From: JAVWIF01 sp036639635
GTDB lineage: Bacteria; Bacillota_I; Bacilli_A; Erysipelotrichales; Erysipelotrichaceae
Reading direction: 5' to 3'
DNA length: 30,916 nt
NCBI GenBank assembly: GCA_036639635.1
Contig: JAVWIF010000018.1
Coordinates: forward strand, 1-30,916
The notes under the pieces were generated by a model. That model made no database searches. It was not told where the DNA came from and saw only the letters and a program-made list of their open reading frames with translations. Of the stretch, positions 17,404 to 24,004 are shown piece after piece (positions within the stretch are counted from its first letter, which is position 1; every line of letters begins with the position of its first letter). The translations under genes were made by a program, and so were the position numbers.

Positions 17404-17464
17404 GAACTGTTATCTCGGGTTTATCGCCTTCATAACCTCTCTGGATTATTTTAAAGGACCTTTT
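17391..17464 (-). promoter_or_regulatory. PyrR-responsive leader: binding hairpin and antiterminator
   Basis: The segment AATCCAGAGAGGTT (17434-17447) matches the PyrR binding loop consensus. It folds into a hairpin at 17427-17457: lower stem CCTT/AAGG, a TAAA bulge, upper stem ATAA/TTAT plus CC/GG, and loop AGAGA. Two near-identical segments, AAAAGGTCCTTTA (17452-17464) and TAAAGGTCCTTTT (17391-17403), can pair over 12 of 13 positions. That pairing would hide the terminator's 5' arm. The PyrR hairpin takes CCTT from the first segment, so PyrR-UMP binding should release the terminator. The motif match is direct; the switching logic follows the known PyrR mechanism. Confidence 0.85.
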
Positions 17465-17474
17465 ATTTGTATTT

Positions 17475-17502
17475 ATTCTACCATATATTCAAAATAATAC
17501 AA
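17475..17502 (-). promoter_or_regulatory. pyr operon promoter
   Basis: Minus-strand -35 TTGTAT (17497-17502), 16-nt spacer, -10 TAGAAT (17475-17480). Transcription would start just upstream of the PyrR leader near 17468. I see no other feature in the stretch from 17503 to the end of yaaA at 17613. Confidence 0.6.
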
Positions 17503-17612
17503 GATTTTTTTTGGATATTTTATCTGCATATCTTAGATTTAATTCTACTATTTTTTGCTAGGAGTTCATAAGTCCCTTATCTATCATGTATTTGATTCTT
17601 AACTTCATTCTT

Positions 17613-18368
17613 TCACGTTCTTTTATTTTTTCGTACAAATACCATTGTATTCCAATTTGATAAATCTTCACGATAATGATAGCCAAGTCTTGAAAAAGTT
17701 TTTACTTCTTCAAATGAAGTTGCTTCGATTTGTGCTAAATACCGAACCATTTCTCCTCTCGCCATTTTTACATATACTCCTTTTTCGCGATACTTACCTT
17801 CTTCATCTTCATAAAAACGACACCTCACCATATGATCACCTACTTGTAGGTACTTATTGATGATTCTCGCATATTGCTTACTCGTAAGATCTAAAATATC
17901 ATGGTCATGTTTCGTAACTTCTTGATAAGGTAAATCCTTCCAATACTCATACAAGCTACTACAAAAAGGCGTAACAAACTTATTATTTAATTCCAATCGA
18001 TAAGGCACTACTGCATCAAATGGATGTAAAACCCCATAAAAACCAGATAGAATAAACACATGTTGTTGAACATAAGCAAAGGTTTCATCAAAGAAGATAG
18101 ATGGAGCCATATATGTATATTGAATACCATCAAAAGCTAATAAAGCAGGACTTCCTTCTTCTTTCAAGCTCATACGCTTATATGCTTGAAAGCTTTCTTC
18201 CGCAATTTTACTATTACATTCTAAAATTGCTTGTAGTTCTTGTAACGTTAGTGTTTTGATATAGTGCAGTAAATGTTTCGTTTGTTTTAAATAAATTGGT
18301 GTTTGAGTTGGCTTCAAATAAGCAATATCATTACGCATACGTTTAGCAGGAGATATTACTATATTCAT
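17613..18368 (-). CDS. yaaA: YaaA family peroxide-stress protein (UPF0246/DUF328)
   Basis: A 251-residue member of the YaaA/DUF328 family. The N-terminal ISPAKRMR, the central LSGFYGVLHPFDAVVPYRLEL and the C-terminal RGEMVRYLA segments are the family's conserved blocks. In E. coli YaaA limits oxidative DNA damage during peroxide stress by lowering free iron; its biochemistry is not fully settled. I chose the ATG at 18366-18368, which overlaps the upstream stop by 4 nt (ATGA) and lies 7 nt after AGAGG. An ATG two codons earlier touches that site. It is the last gene of a three-gene operon that starts with an exonuclease. No clear terminator follows it. Confidence 0.9.
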   Translation of the reverse strand: MNIVISPAKRMRNDIAYLKPTQTPIYLKQTKHLLHYIKTLTLQELQAILECNSKIAEESFQAYKRMSLKEEGSPALLAFDGIQYTYMAPSIFFDETFAYVQQHVFILSGFYGVLHPFDAVVPYRLELNNKFVTPFCSSLYEYWKDLPYQEVTKHDHDILDLTSKQYARIINKYLQVGDHMVRCRFYEDEEGKYREKGVYVKMARGEMVRYLAQIEATSFEEVKTFSRLGYHYREDLSNWNTMVFVRKNKRT

Positions 18369-18775
18369 TGGCATACCTCTATTCTTTCCAACTCTTGTAC
18401 ATAGTATTCGCTACTATATGCTAATTCATTAAATTTAGTTAATAAAGTTTGATCTTTCATTAATAATCTATGATCCATTTCCTGTCGCTTAATATCATCG
18501 TAAAAATCAAAGAGAAAAGCATATGTTTCAAAATATGCTAGTAAACGTTCATGCTGGTTTTCAAGTTTTGTTACACACGCACTAAATAAGAAAATATCTT
18601 CAATACTACGATTCACTGATTCATGAATAGCAACCAATACCTTCTTCGTTTTTGTTGAATGCCAATATGGATTACGCTCTAGAAAGTTCCCTTGTGTTAA
18701 GATATTGATATAAGAAAGTAATGTATTTATTTCTTTCAATAACCTATTTCCTTTTTCGATAGCTTCAGACACCAT
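18365..18775 (-). CDS. hypothetical protein, operon partner of exonuclease and YaaA
   Basis: A 136-residue protein I do not recognise. It looks soluble and almost wholly helical, rich in Glu, Lys, Leu and aromatic residues, without a signal peptide or membrane segment. The start overlaps the end of the exonuclease gene by 11 nt and its stop overlaps the yaaA start, so the three are translated as a unit. The ribosome binding site (GAAGAAG) is weak, which fits coupled translation. The tight overlaps make it a real gene; function is unknown. Confidence 0.75.
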   Translation of the reverse strand: MVSEAIEKGNRLLKEINTLLSYINILTQGNFLERNPYWHSTKTKKVLVAIHESVNRSIEDIFLFSACVTKLENQHERLLAYFETYAFLFDFYDDIKRQEMDHRLLMKDQTLLTKFNELAYSSEYYVQELERIEVCQ

Positions 18776-19748
18776 GTACTTCTTCGCTCATTCTTCTGAT
18801 AATATTTTCAATACTAGTCGCATTACGATAGTTCAATAAAAACTTCTTTTCAAAGCTTTCATTCTGATATGTAAAGTACATAGTAACACTCGGTACTTCA
18901 CTAGCGATATCTACACAAAGACGTGCTAACAATTCTTCATATAAATATTTTTTGGTATCAATCACAATATAAGAACCTTTACAGTGTAATGAAAAATGAT
19001 AATCACGATCTTCCCATGAATGAAAATATTCAATGATTTCTTGGTAAAATACAAGTTTTATATCCAAGGTTGGAAATACACGAAAGCGTTGTTTCATCAA
19101 CAATGATAATCTTCTTCTTTGTCTTTCTTGTACTTGTTGTTGTTTACGTACTTTACGATTCACAATCTCGACAATCTTTGCTTCACTTGGTTGTTGTTTC
19201 CTTAAAAATGCCTGATGAATCTTCATTAAATCAATGGCATCGCTTAATGCGTTATGGTCAACAATACCTTCAATTTCATAAACTGCTTTCATATCATCCA
19301 ATGACAAAGTCTTAGATACAACATTATCTAGATAGCATACGCTAGCAGATAATTCTTTTTGCACGTCTTTCATCTTTGTGAAAAGTCCTTCTTCATCAAT
19401 CTTTAAAGCTGTACAGTTTTGCGAAATTGTTCGTTTATCATCAGGTCCAAAACTATATAAGAAAAGCTTTTCATCATCTTGTGTTAAACGATGAACCCAT
19501 GTTTTAAAGCAATGTTCAACAACAACTAGTGATGGAGCTGCTAAAATATCCTCATCATTTAATTTTGTCATCCGTTTGACCACACTTGTTAAACATTTAA
19601 AATTGTATGGTTTTACAAGTGAATAAAACGTATCCAATTGATTGCCTTCTTCATCCGCCATAACAGCGCCTAAAGAGACTACCATTTGATAAAACTTTTT
19701 ATTAATTTTAATCGCATCAAATTCAGCGTCAATATATATATGGTACAT
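18765..19748 (-). CDS. DEDDh 3'-5' exonuclease domain protein
   Basis: The N-terminal domain (about 1-185) is a DnaQ-like DEDDh nuclease: Asp7-x-Glu9 in YIDAEFDAI, an aspartate at 103 or 104 in SFGPDDKRT, and His165 with Asp170 in VDHNALSDAIDL. These acidic residues and the histidine bind two metal ions and catalyse 3' end trimming of DNA or RNA. The rest (about 190-327) begins with a basic, Gln- and Arg-rich helix and then an alpha/beta region I do not recognise. The domain resembles the KapD/ERI-1-like branch more than polymerase III epsilon. The substrate cannot be told from sequence. It has its own promoter and an AGAGGT ribosome binding site. Confidence 0.82.
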   Translation of the reverse strand: MYHIYIDAEFDAIKINKKFYQMVVSLGAVMADEEGNQLDTFYSLVKPYNFKCLTSVVKRMTKLNDEDILAAPSLVVVEHCFKTWVHRLTQDDEKLFLYSFGPDDKRTISQNCTALKIDEEGLFTKMKDVQKELSASVCYLDNVVSKTLSLDDMKAVYEIEGIVDHNALSDAIDLMKIHQAFLRKQQPSEAKIVEIVNRKVRKQQQVQERQRRRLSLLMKQRFRVFPTLDIKLVFYQEIIEYFHSWEDRDYHFSLHCKGSYIVIDTKKYLYEELLARLCVDIASEVPSVTMYFTYQNESFEKKFLLNYRNATSIENIIRRMSEEVHGV

Positions 19749-19769
19749 AGATCTACCTCTTTCGTATCA

Positions 19770-19798
19770 ATTATAAAGATTACACAATACTTTTGCAA
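19770..19798 (-). promoter_or_regulatory. promoter of the exonuclease-yaaA operon
   Basis: Minus-strand -35 TTGCAA (19793-19798), 17-nt spacer, -10 TATAAT (19770-19775, perfect), about 20 nt upstream of the exonuclease start. Confidence 0.75.
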
Positions 19799-19881
19799 GC
19801 TTTCCTTTTGTATACACTTAGCTAACACTAGACTTTTTCTCATTCTTCCTTTATTCTTATACATGTAAGGCGATGATCGAT

Positions 19882-21675
19882 ATGCGAAATACGAACGAAA
19901 TGTTTTCTTTAATTGTTACTACAGCAAATAACAATCCAAATATTCTTGCTGTTTTTTTAAATGGCTCACGTGCAAATCCAACTATTCGTGAAGATATCCT
20001 ACAAGATTATGATATAGTCTTTGTCGTAGAAGATACCTCACTATTTATAAACAATCCTTCTTGGATTGATTGTTTCGGTAAATTATCAATGATACAGAGA
20101 GTTGATGAACTAGATAAAAATTGTGGTAAACAAACTCACTTTGAAGATGAATATACTTATTTGATGTTGTTTGAAGATGGTAATCGCATTGATTTAAAAC
20201 TTATGTCGAATGCTTATGCAAAACAAATATACCCTTATTCTTCGCAAACAAAGATCTTACTTGATAAGCAAAATATATTTACAGCTGTTCCCTTTAATAA
20301 ACAAGATTATTCAATTCGTAAACCAAATCAAGCAACCTTTACATATTGTTGTAATGATTTTTGGTGGTGTTTACAGAATGTCGCAAAAGGCATTTGGCGC
20401 GATGAACTTCCTTATGCAAAAACAATGTTTGACACAATTGTCCGAAAGAATTTGCATCAAATGATCAATTGGTATCTAGGCATCCTTTATCATTTTGAAA
20501 TTTCAAGTGGTAAATTTGAAAAGTATTATAAGCAGTATTTACCAAAAGAAGACTATAATTTGTTTATCCAAACGTATAGTGATGCTAATTATCAGAACTT
20601 TCAGTGTGCAATAGAAAACACTTGTGACTTATTTCATCATCTTGCTTTAAAAGTTTCCCAAGCATTAACGCTCACTTATAATCAAGAAGAAGAAACAAAT
20701 ATGAGAATATACTGTTCAAAAGTGACTACATTATCTAAAAATGCAGACTCCATTTTTGAAGAAAACACCCACAATGAACGTGTTTTATTTATTGGATCAA
20801 GTGTCGTTGATGTTATCATTCATGTTCCTTATTTACCTTCTCTTACTCAAGATGTTAATATTAAGGAACAATCCTTAGCATTAGGTGGATGTGCCTTCAA
20901 CGCACATTGGATGTGTCATTTGTTAGGCGTACCTTCTTTATTGTTCAGTCCAGTAGGTAGTGGAATCTACGGCGAATATGTCGCTGAACAATTCATACAA
21001 AAAGGCCTAGGAACCCCTTTCCTATTAACAAATGAAGAGAATGGATGTTGTTACTGCTTTGTTGATGATAACGGCGAGCGTACCTTTCTTTCAAATCAAC
21101 GTGCAGAATATAAATTCAAAAAGGAATGGTTTGCTAAATTAGATGCCTATCAATTTCATAGTGTATATGTTTGTGGTCTTGAACTAGAAGAAACAACTGG
21201 CATTTATATAATAGAGTACTTAGAAGCGCATAACGAACTAGACATCTACTTTGCTCCAGGACCACGCATTTTATCAATTGAAGCAAGTAGTATGAAACGC
21301 ATGTTATCTCTTTCTCCCATTCTACACTTAAACAAAGAAGAAGCATTCGCAATAAGTCAAAAGACTTCAATAGAAGAAGTTGCCCTTTTTCTATATAAAC
21401 AAACAAATAACACTGTAATCATCACATTAGGCGCAAATGGTGCGTATGTATTTGATAATAAAAAAGGTTGTATCATACCAAGTGTTCATGCAAATCAAAT
21501 AGATTGTATTGGAGCTGGAGATGCTCATATTGGTAGTATTATCGCTTATCGTGCACTTGGTTATGAATTGCATGATGCAGTTCGTAAAGCAAATCACATT
21601 TCGGCACAAGTGGTAGAAACACAAGGTGCCACATTAAGTCGCGAAGCATTCAAAAAAGCAACTAGAAAAATCTAG
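19882..21675 (+). CDS. ANT(6)-like nucleotidyltransferase fused to PfkB-family kinase
   Basis: A 597-residue two-domain protein. Residues about 1-275 resemble aminoglycoside 6-adenylyltransferases (AadK/ANT(6)): MRNTNEMFSLI, the nucleotidyltransferase motif LNGSRANP with Asp42-x-Asp44 (QDYDIVF), the third acidic site LFEDGNRIDLKL, and CCNDFWWCLQNVAKGIWRDE. Residues about 299-597 are a ribokinase-like PfkB domain with VLFIGSSVVDVI, LALGGCAFNAHWM and the catalytic-base motif GAGDAHIGS (Asp547), preceded by VIITLGANGAYVF. Both halves keep catalytic residues. The frame is open through the junction with no stop. I chose the ATG at 19882 because its N-terminus matches the family; 19873 is possible. 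It is a single gene ending in a terminator. The kinase substrate is unknown, and aminoglycoside resistance should not be assumed. Confidence 0.85.
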   Translation: MRNTNEMFSLIVTTANNNPNILAVFLNGSRANPTIREDILQDYDIVFVVEDTSLFINNPSWIDCFGKLSMIQRVDELDKNCGKQTHFEDEYTYLMLFEDGNRIDLKLMSNAYAKQIYPYSSQTKILLDKQNIFTAVPFNKQDYSIRKPNQATFTYCCNDFWWCLQNVAKGIWRDELPYAKTMFDTIVRKNLHQMINWYLGILYHFEISSGKFEKYYKQYLPKEDYNLFIQTYSDANYQNFQCAIENTCDLFHHLALKVSQALTLTYNQEEETNMRIYCSKVTTLSKNADSIFEENTHNERVLFIGSSVVDVIIHVPYLPSLTQDVNIKEQSLALGGCAFNAHWMCHLLGVPSLLFSPVGSGIYGEYVAEQFIQKGLGTPFLLTNEENGCCYCFVDDNGERTFLSNQRAEYKFKKEWFAKLDAYQFHSVYVCGLELEETTGIYIIEYLEAHNELDIYFAPGPRILSIEASSMKRMLSLSPILHLNKEEAFAISQKTSIEEVALFLYKQTNNTVIITLGANGAYVFDNKKGCIIPSVHANQIDCIGAGDAHIGSIIAYRALGYELHDAVRKANHISAQVVETQGATLSREAFKKATRKI

Positions 21676-21687
21676 CTGCTTTTTTTA
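21655..21687. terminator. bidirectional terminator between fusion gene and carbonic anhydrase
   Basis: AAAGCAACTAGA and TCTAGCTGCTTT form a hairpin with one mismatch and an AAAA loop. It overlaps the stop codon of the plus-strand gene and is followed by a T run. Read from the minus strand it also ends in a T run, just past the carbonic anhydrase stop. Confidence 0.85.
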
Positions 21688-22224
21688 TACTTGGGTTAAC
21701 TCTCCTGTAGTTGAATCCATAACCATTCCATAAATACGTATATCATCAGGTATCAGCGGGTGTTCAAGCAATAATTGTACACTTCTTTTGACTGACTCTT
21801 CAACACTTTCAAAACCTGACAACCATAAATCAAAATCTATTCCACAATACTGCATGGTATCCACAACCTGTGAAGATACCCCACGCGTACGCATGGTCTG
21901 TAGCATGGCTGCACTATCCATATGTTGAACGCCACAGTCGCTATGTCCAATAATCATCACATCTTGTACTCCTAAATCGTAAATGGCAATTAACAAGCTT
22001 CGTACAGCACTACCAAATGGATGTGAAATTACACCTCCAGCATTCTTAATGATTTTAGCATCACCGTTTTTAATTCCTAATGCCGCTGGCAATAATTCTA
22101 TCAATCTTGTATCCATACAAGTAACAATAGCCAACTTTTTTTCAGGGAATTTGCTCGTTTCAAATGGCTTATATTCTTTGTTTGCTACAAACTTTTTATT
22201 GTATTCTAAAATTTCTTCTATCAT
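21685..22224 (-). CDS. beta-class carbonic anhydrase
   Basis: Zinc enzyme that interconverts CO2 and bicarbonate in the cytosol. Zinc ligands are Cys36 in TCMDTR (with the Asp38-Arg40 dyad), His94 and Cys97 in GHSDCG. The 179-residue length fits the short beta-CA subgroup common in Bacillota and archaea. I chose the ATG at 22222-22224, 8 nt after GAGG; an upstream GTG overlaps the ribosome binding site. Bicarbonate is a substrate of CarAB in this window, though the genes are not adjacent. Confidence 0.92.
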   Translation of the reverse strand: MIEEILEYNKKFVANKEYKPFETSKFPEKKLAIVTCMDTRLIELLPAALGIKNGDAKIIKNAGGVISHPFGSAVRSLLIAIYDLGVQDVMIIGHSDCGVQHMDSAAMLQTMRTRGVSSQVVDTMQYCGIDFDLWLSGFESVEESVKRSVQLLLEHPLIPDDIRIYGMVMDSTTGELTQV

Positions 22225-22246
22225 AAAATTCACCTCATTTGGGAGT

Positions 22247-22256
22247 ATTATATCAT
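22247..22256 (-). promoter_or_regulatory. extended -10 promoter of the carbonic anhydrase gene
   Basis: Minus-strand TGATATAAT (TG, one base, perfect TATAAT) about 25 nt before the start. No good -35 is visible, as is allowed for extended -10 promoters. It overlaps the end of the upstream gene. Confidence 0.6.
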
Positions 22257-22733
22257 TAAATTATCAATAAAATGTGTGAATGTTTGTTTCCTTCCATAAT
22301 AGTATAAGATAGCGATAGCTCCCATAAGAGTAAAAAACAAGAGATACAATGAAATATGAATAGGAAAGCTAAAAAAACTAGTTTTCCCAGCTAAAATAAT
22401 TTTCAAAGTAACTCCTTTATCAATATTATAAGGTGTTACTTCAAAATCGACATCTTTATAAAGTTTATATTTTGAATGCTCTGTAAGAATTACTTCATAA
22501 GTACCTACTTGTAACTCGTTTACTTTAATGCGTCCACTCTTATTAGAAGTAAAACTGCGTTCTTTTTTGTTTTGAACGTTTACTAAAGTAACTTGTATTT
22601 GTGATAACCTTTTTTCATTTTGATCAACAAATTGAATGTACATACTCCCATTACTTACTTTACTATGTATCGACGTACTATTAATGAAACATAAAAAAAG
22701 AACTAACAAGCTTATCACTATTTGCTTACCCAC
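22248..22733 (-). CDS. small membrane-anchored protein with Cna-B/prealbumin-like middle
   Basis: A 161-residue protein that I cannot assign to a family with certainty. The N-terminus (about 1-24) looks like a signal peptide with a hydrophobic core. Residues about 30-115 alternate in a beta-sandwich pattern with segments such as GSMYIQFVDQNEKRLSQIQVTLVN and SNKSGRIKVNELQVGTYEVILTE, which resemble Cna-B/SpaA-type domains of Gram-positive surface proteins. A membrane helix follows (about 124-146), with a basic tail. This suggests an extracellular domain tethered to the membrane. There is no LPXTG motif. The GTG start touches its AGAAGG site, so the true start may differ by a few codons. The carbonic anhydrase promoter overlaps its end. 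Confidence 0.6.
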   Translation of the reverse strand: MGKQIVISLLVLFLCFINSTSIHSKVSNGSMYIQFVDQNEKRLSQIQVTLVNVQNKKERSFTSNKSGRIKVNELQVGTYEVILTEHSKYKLYKDVDFEVTPYNIDKGVTLKIILAGKTSFFSFPIHISLYLLFFTLMGAIAILYYYGRKQTFTHFIDNLMI

Positions 22734-22778
22734 CTTCTCACCTCAAAACAGTGTATGCTTGATTACCATAAATAGAAC

Positions 22779-22809
22779 AAAAAAAGCAGTTTTCTATTTG
22801 CTAGAAAAC
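22779..22809 (-). terminator. terminator after the nitroreductase gene
   Basis: Minus strand GTTTTCTA-GCAAA-TAGAAAAC, then TGC and seven T. The hairpin includes the nitroreductase stop codon. Confidence 0.8.
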
Positions 22810-23307
22810 CACAATTTCTTCTATTTTCTTTCTTGTTTCATCAAAACGTGTACTTGAAGCGCCTACTCCTTTTGGATATCCTAAACATAAAATATTGATG
22901 GGTTCTATACTTTCTCCCATGTCAAATTCATCATGTACTCCTTTAGGATCAAAACTACACACCCACAAGCTTCCCAATCCAAGTGATGTTGCTTCAAACA
23001 TCATATGTGTACAAACAATACTGGCATCTATTGTTGCACTATCTTTTTTATCATATCTTCTTACCCATGCTTCTTCATGATTTCCACAAACGATTAAAGC
23101 AAGTTTTGCACCATGTAAATTTGTATACTTACATAGACGTTCTAGCTTGGTTCCTTCCATCACATAAATACGTTGTGATTGAGTATTGGCAGCAGTTGGT
23201 GCAATTCTCCCTGCTTCAAGTATTGCATCTAGCTTTTCTCTTTCCACTTCTTGATCAGTATAATCTCTTAGCGAATAACGCTTTCTAATAACCTCTGAAA
23301 ATTCCAT
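22801..23307 (-). CDS. nitroreductase family protein
   Basis: Predicted FMN-dependent oxidoreductase of 168 residues. Family hallmarks are the N-terminal FSEVIRKRYSLRDYTDQEV (phosphate-binding Arg and Ser), the AGRIAPTAANTQ segment, the SLGLGSLWVCSF segment and the C-terminal CLGYPKG. At 168 residues it is at the short end of the family. The physiological substrate cannot be deduced; such enzymes reduce quinones, flavins or nitro compounds. It is transcribed alone, between its own promoter and terminator. Confidence 0.88.
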   Translation of the reverse strand: MEFSEVIRKRYSLRDYTDQEVEREKLDAILEAGRIAPTAANTQSQRIYVMEGTKLERLCKYTNLHGAKLALIVCGNHEEAWVRRYDKKDSATIDASIVCTHMMFEATSLGLGSLWVCSFDPKGVHDEFDMGESIEPINILCLGYPKGVGASSTRFDETRKKIEEIVVF

Positions 23308-23341
23308 AGCAAAATTCTCCTTTTCTGTATTTGTTATTACT

Positions 23342-23350
23342 AGTATACCA
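23342..23350 (-). promoter_or_regulatory. extended -10 promoter of the nitroreductase gene
   Basis: Minus-strand TGGTATACT (TG, one base, TATACT), about 35 nt before the start codon. The -35 region is poor. Confidence 0.5.
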
Positions 23351-23401
23351 TAACTGAATAATAAGCACAGAATTATAGGCTATTATCTGCTAACAAAAAA
23401 A

Positions 23402-23433
23402 CATTCTCCATATACTGTAAAGAGAGGAGAATG
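23402..23433 (+). promoter_or_regulatory. inverted repeat over -10-like TATACT and ribosome binding site
   Basis: CATTCTCC (23402-23409) and GGAGAATG (23426-23433) are perfect inverted copies 16 nt apart. The second arm contains the GGAG ribosome binding site of the following gene, and a -10-like TATACT lies between the arms. It may be an operator. If transcription starts further upstream, it could instead be an RNA hairpin that hides the ribosome binding site. Confidence 0.4.
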
Positions 23434-23436
23434 AAC

Positions 23437-23946
23437 ATGAATACAACATTGGCACCATTACAAATAGGCAGTGTAGGAATAGGCGTAAATAAAATGCAAG
23501 CTTATCTTAATATATTTCAAGAACTAGGAATTGTAAAAACAAGATTATTACAAGATGGCGAATTTGGACCTAAAACATCAAATACCGTACGTGAATATCA
23601 AGCATTTGCTAAATTACCTAGTACAGGCAAAATTGATACACCTACTTGGAATGCAATCGTAAACAAGCTAAAAGAATTAGGAATCGTTACAAATATTCCT
23701 GTAGCAAGTAGTTCTTTTTATTTAACCCAAGGTAATCAAGGCATCGAAGTCTATAAAATGCAAGAATATTTAAATGAAATCGCCGCAAAAAACAGTTGTT
23801 TAAGACCAATTCCTATTGATGCATCTTATGGTCCGCGCACAACAACAACAGTCCAACAGTTTCAATATTTATATGATTTAAACATCGATGGAAATATTGG
23901 TAAAGCAACATGGGATTCTATCGTAAACGTAAGAAATAAAGTGTAG
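23437..23946 (+). CDS. protein with two peptidoglycan-binding (PG_binding_1) domains
   Basis: A 169-residue protein made of two PG_binding_1 repeats (about 8-82 and 92-167). Both show the DGEFGPKTSNTVREYQ / DASYGPRTTTTVQQFQ helix and the closing DxPTWNAIV / GKATWDSIV. This fold binds peptidoglycan and is usually attached to a hydrolase, but no catalytic domain is present. There is no signal peptide or membrane segment, so how it would reach the wall is unclear. A role in a spore or mother-cell structure, or non-classical export, is speculation. The ATG at 23437 is 7 nt after GGAG; an ATG at 23431 is too close. Confidence 0.85.
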   Translation: MNTTLAPLQIGSVGIGVNKMQAYLNIFQELGIVKTRLLQDGEFGPKTSNTVREYQAFAKLPSTGKIDTPTWNAIVNKLKELGIVTNIPVASSSFYLTQGNQGIEVYKMQEYLNEIAAKNSCLRPIPIDASYGPRTTTTVQQFQYLYDLNIDGNIGKATWDSIVNVRNKV

Positions 23947-23958
23947 TACACCAACATA

Positions 23959-23994
23959 AAAGGAAGGCATCTTGTAAGTGGGATGCCTTCCTTT
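23959..23994. terminator. strong bidirectional terminator between convergent genes
   Basis: AAAGGAAGGCATC (23959-23971) pairs perfectly over 13 bp with GATGCCTTCCTTT (23982-23994), with a ten-base loop. It separates the peptidoglycan-binding gene from fakA. Confidence 0.88.
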
Positions 23995-24004
23995 ATATGA
24001 TAAT

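Noticed and set aside
17412..17435. A seven-codon frame (ATG AAG GCG ATA AAC CCG AGA TAA) inside the pyr leader, as a leader peptide
   Set aside because: Its only ribosome binding site candidate is the conserved PyrR loop GAGAGG, just 2 nt before the ATG, and its codons show no regulatory bias. It is probably chance.
19873..21675. The ANT(6)-PfkB frame as two genes joined by a missed stop or a frameshift error
   Set aside because: The junction is in one frame with a plausible linker. The second domain has only a poor ribosome binding site candidate before the internal ATG at 20701, and no promoter or terminator lies between the halves. It still deserves checking in relatives.
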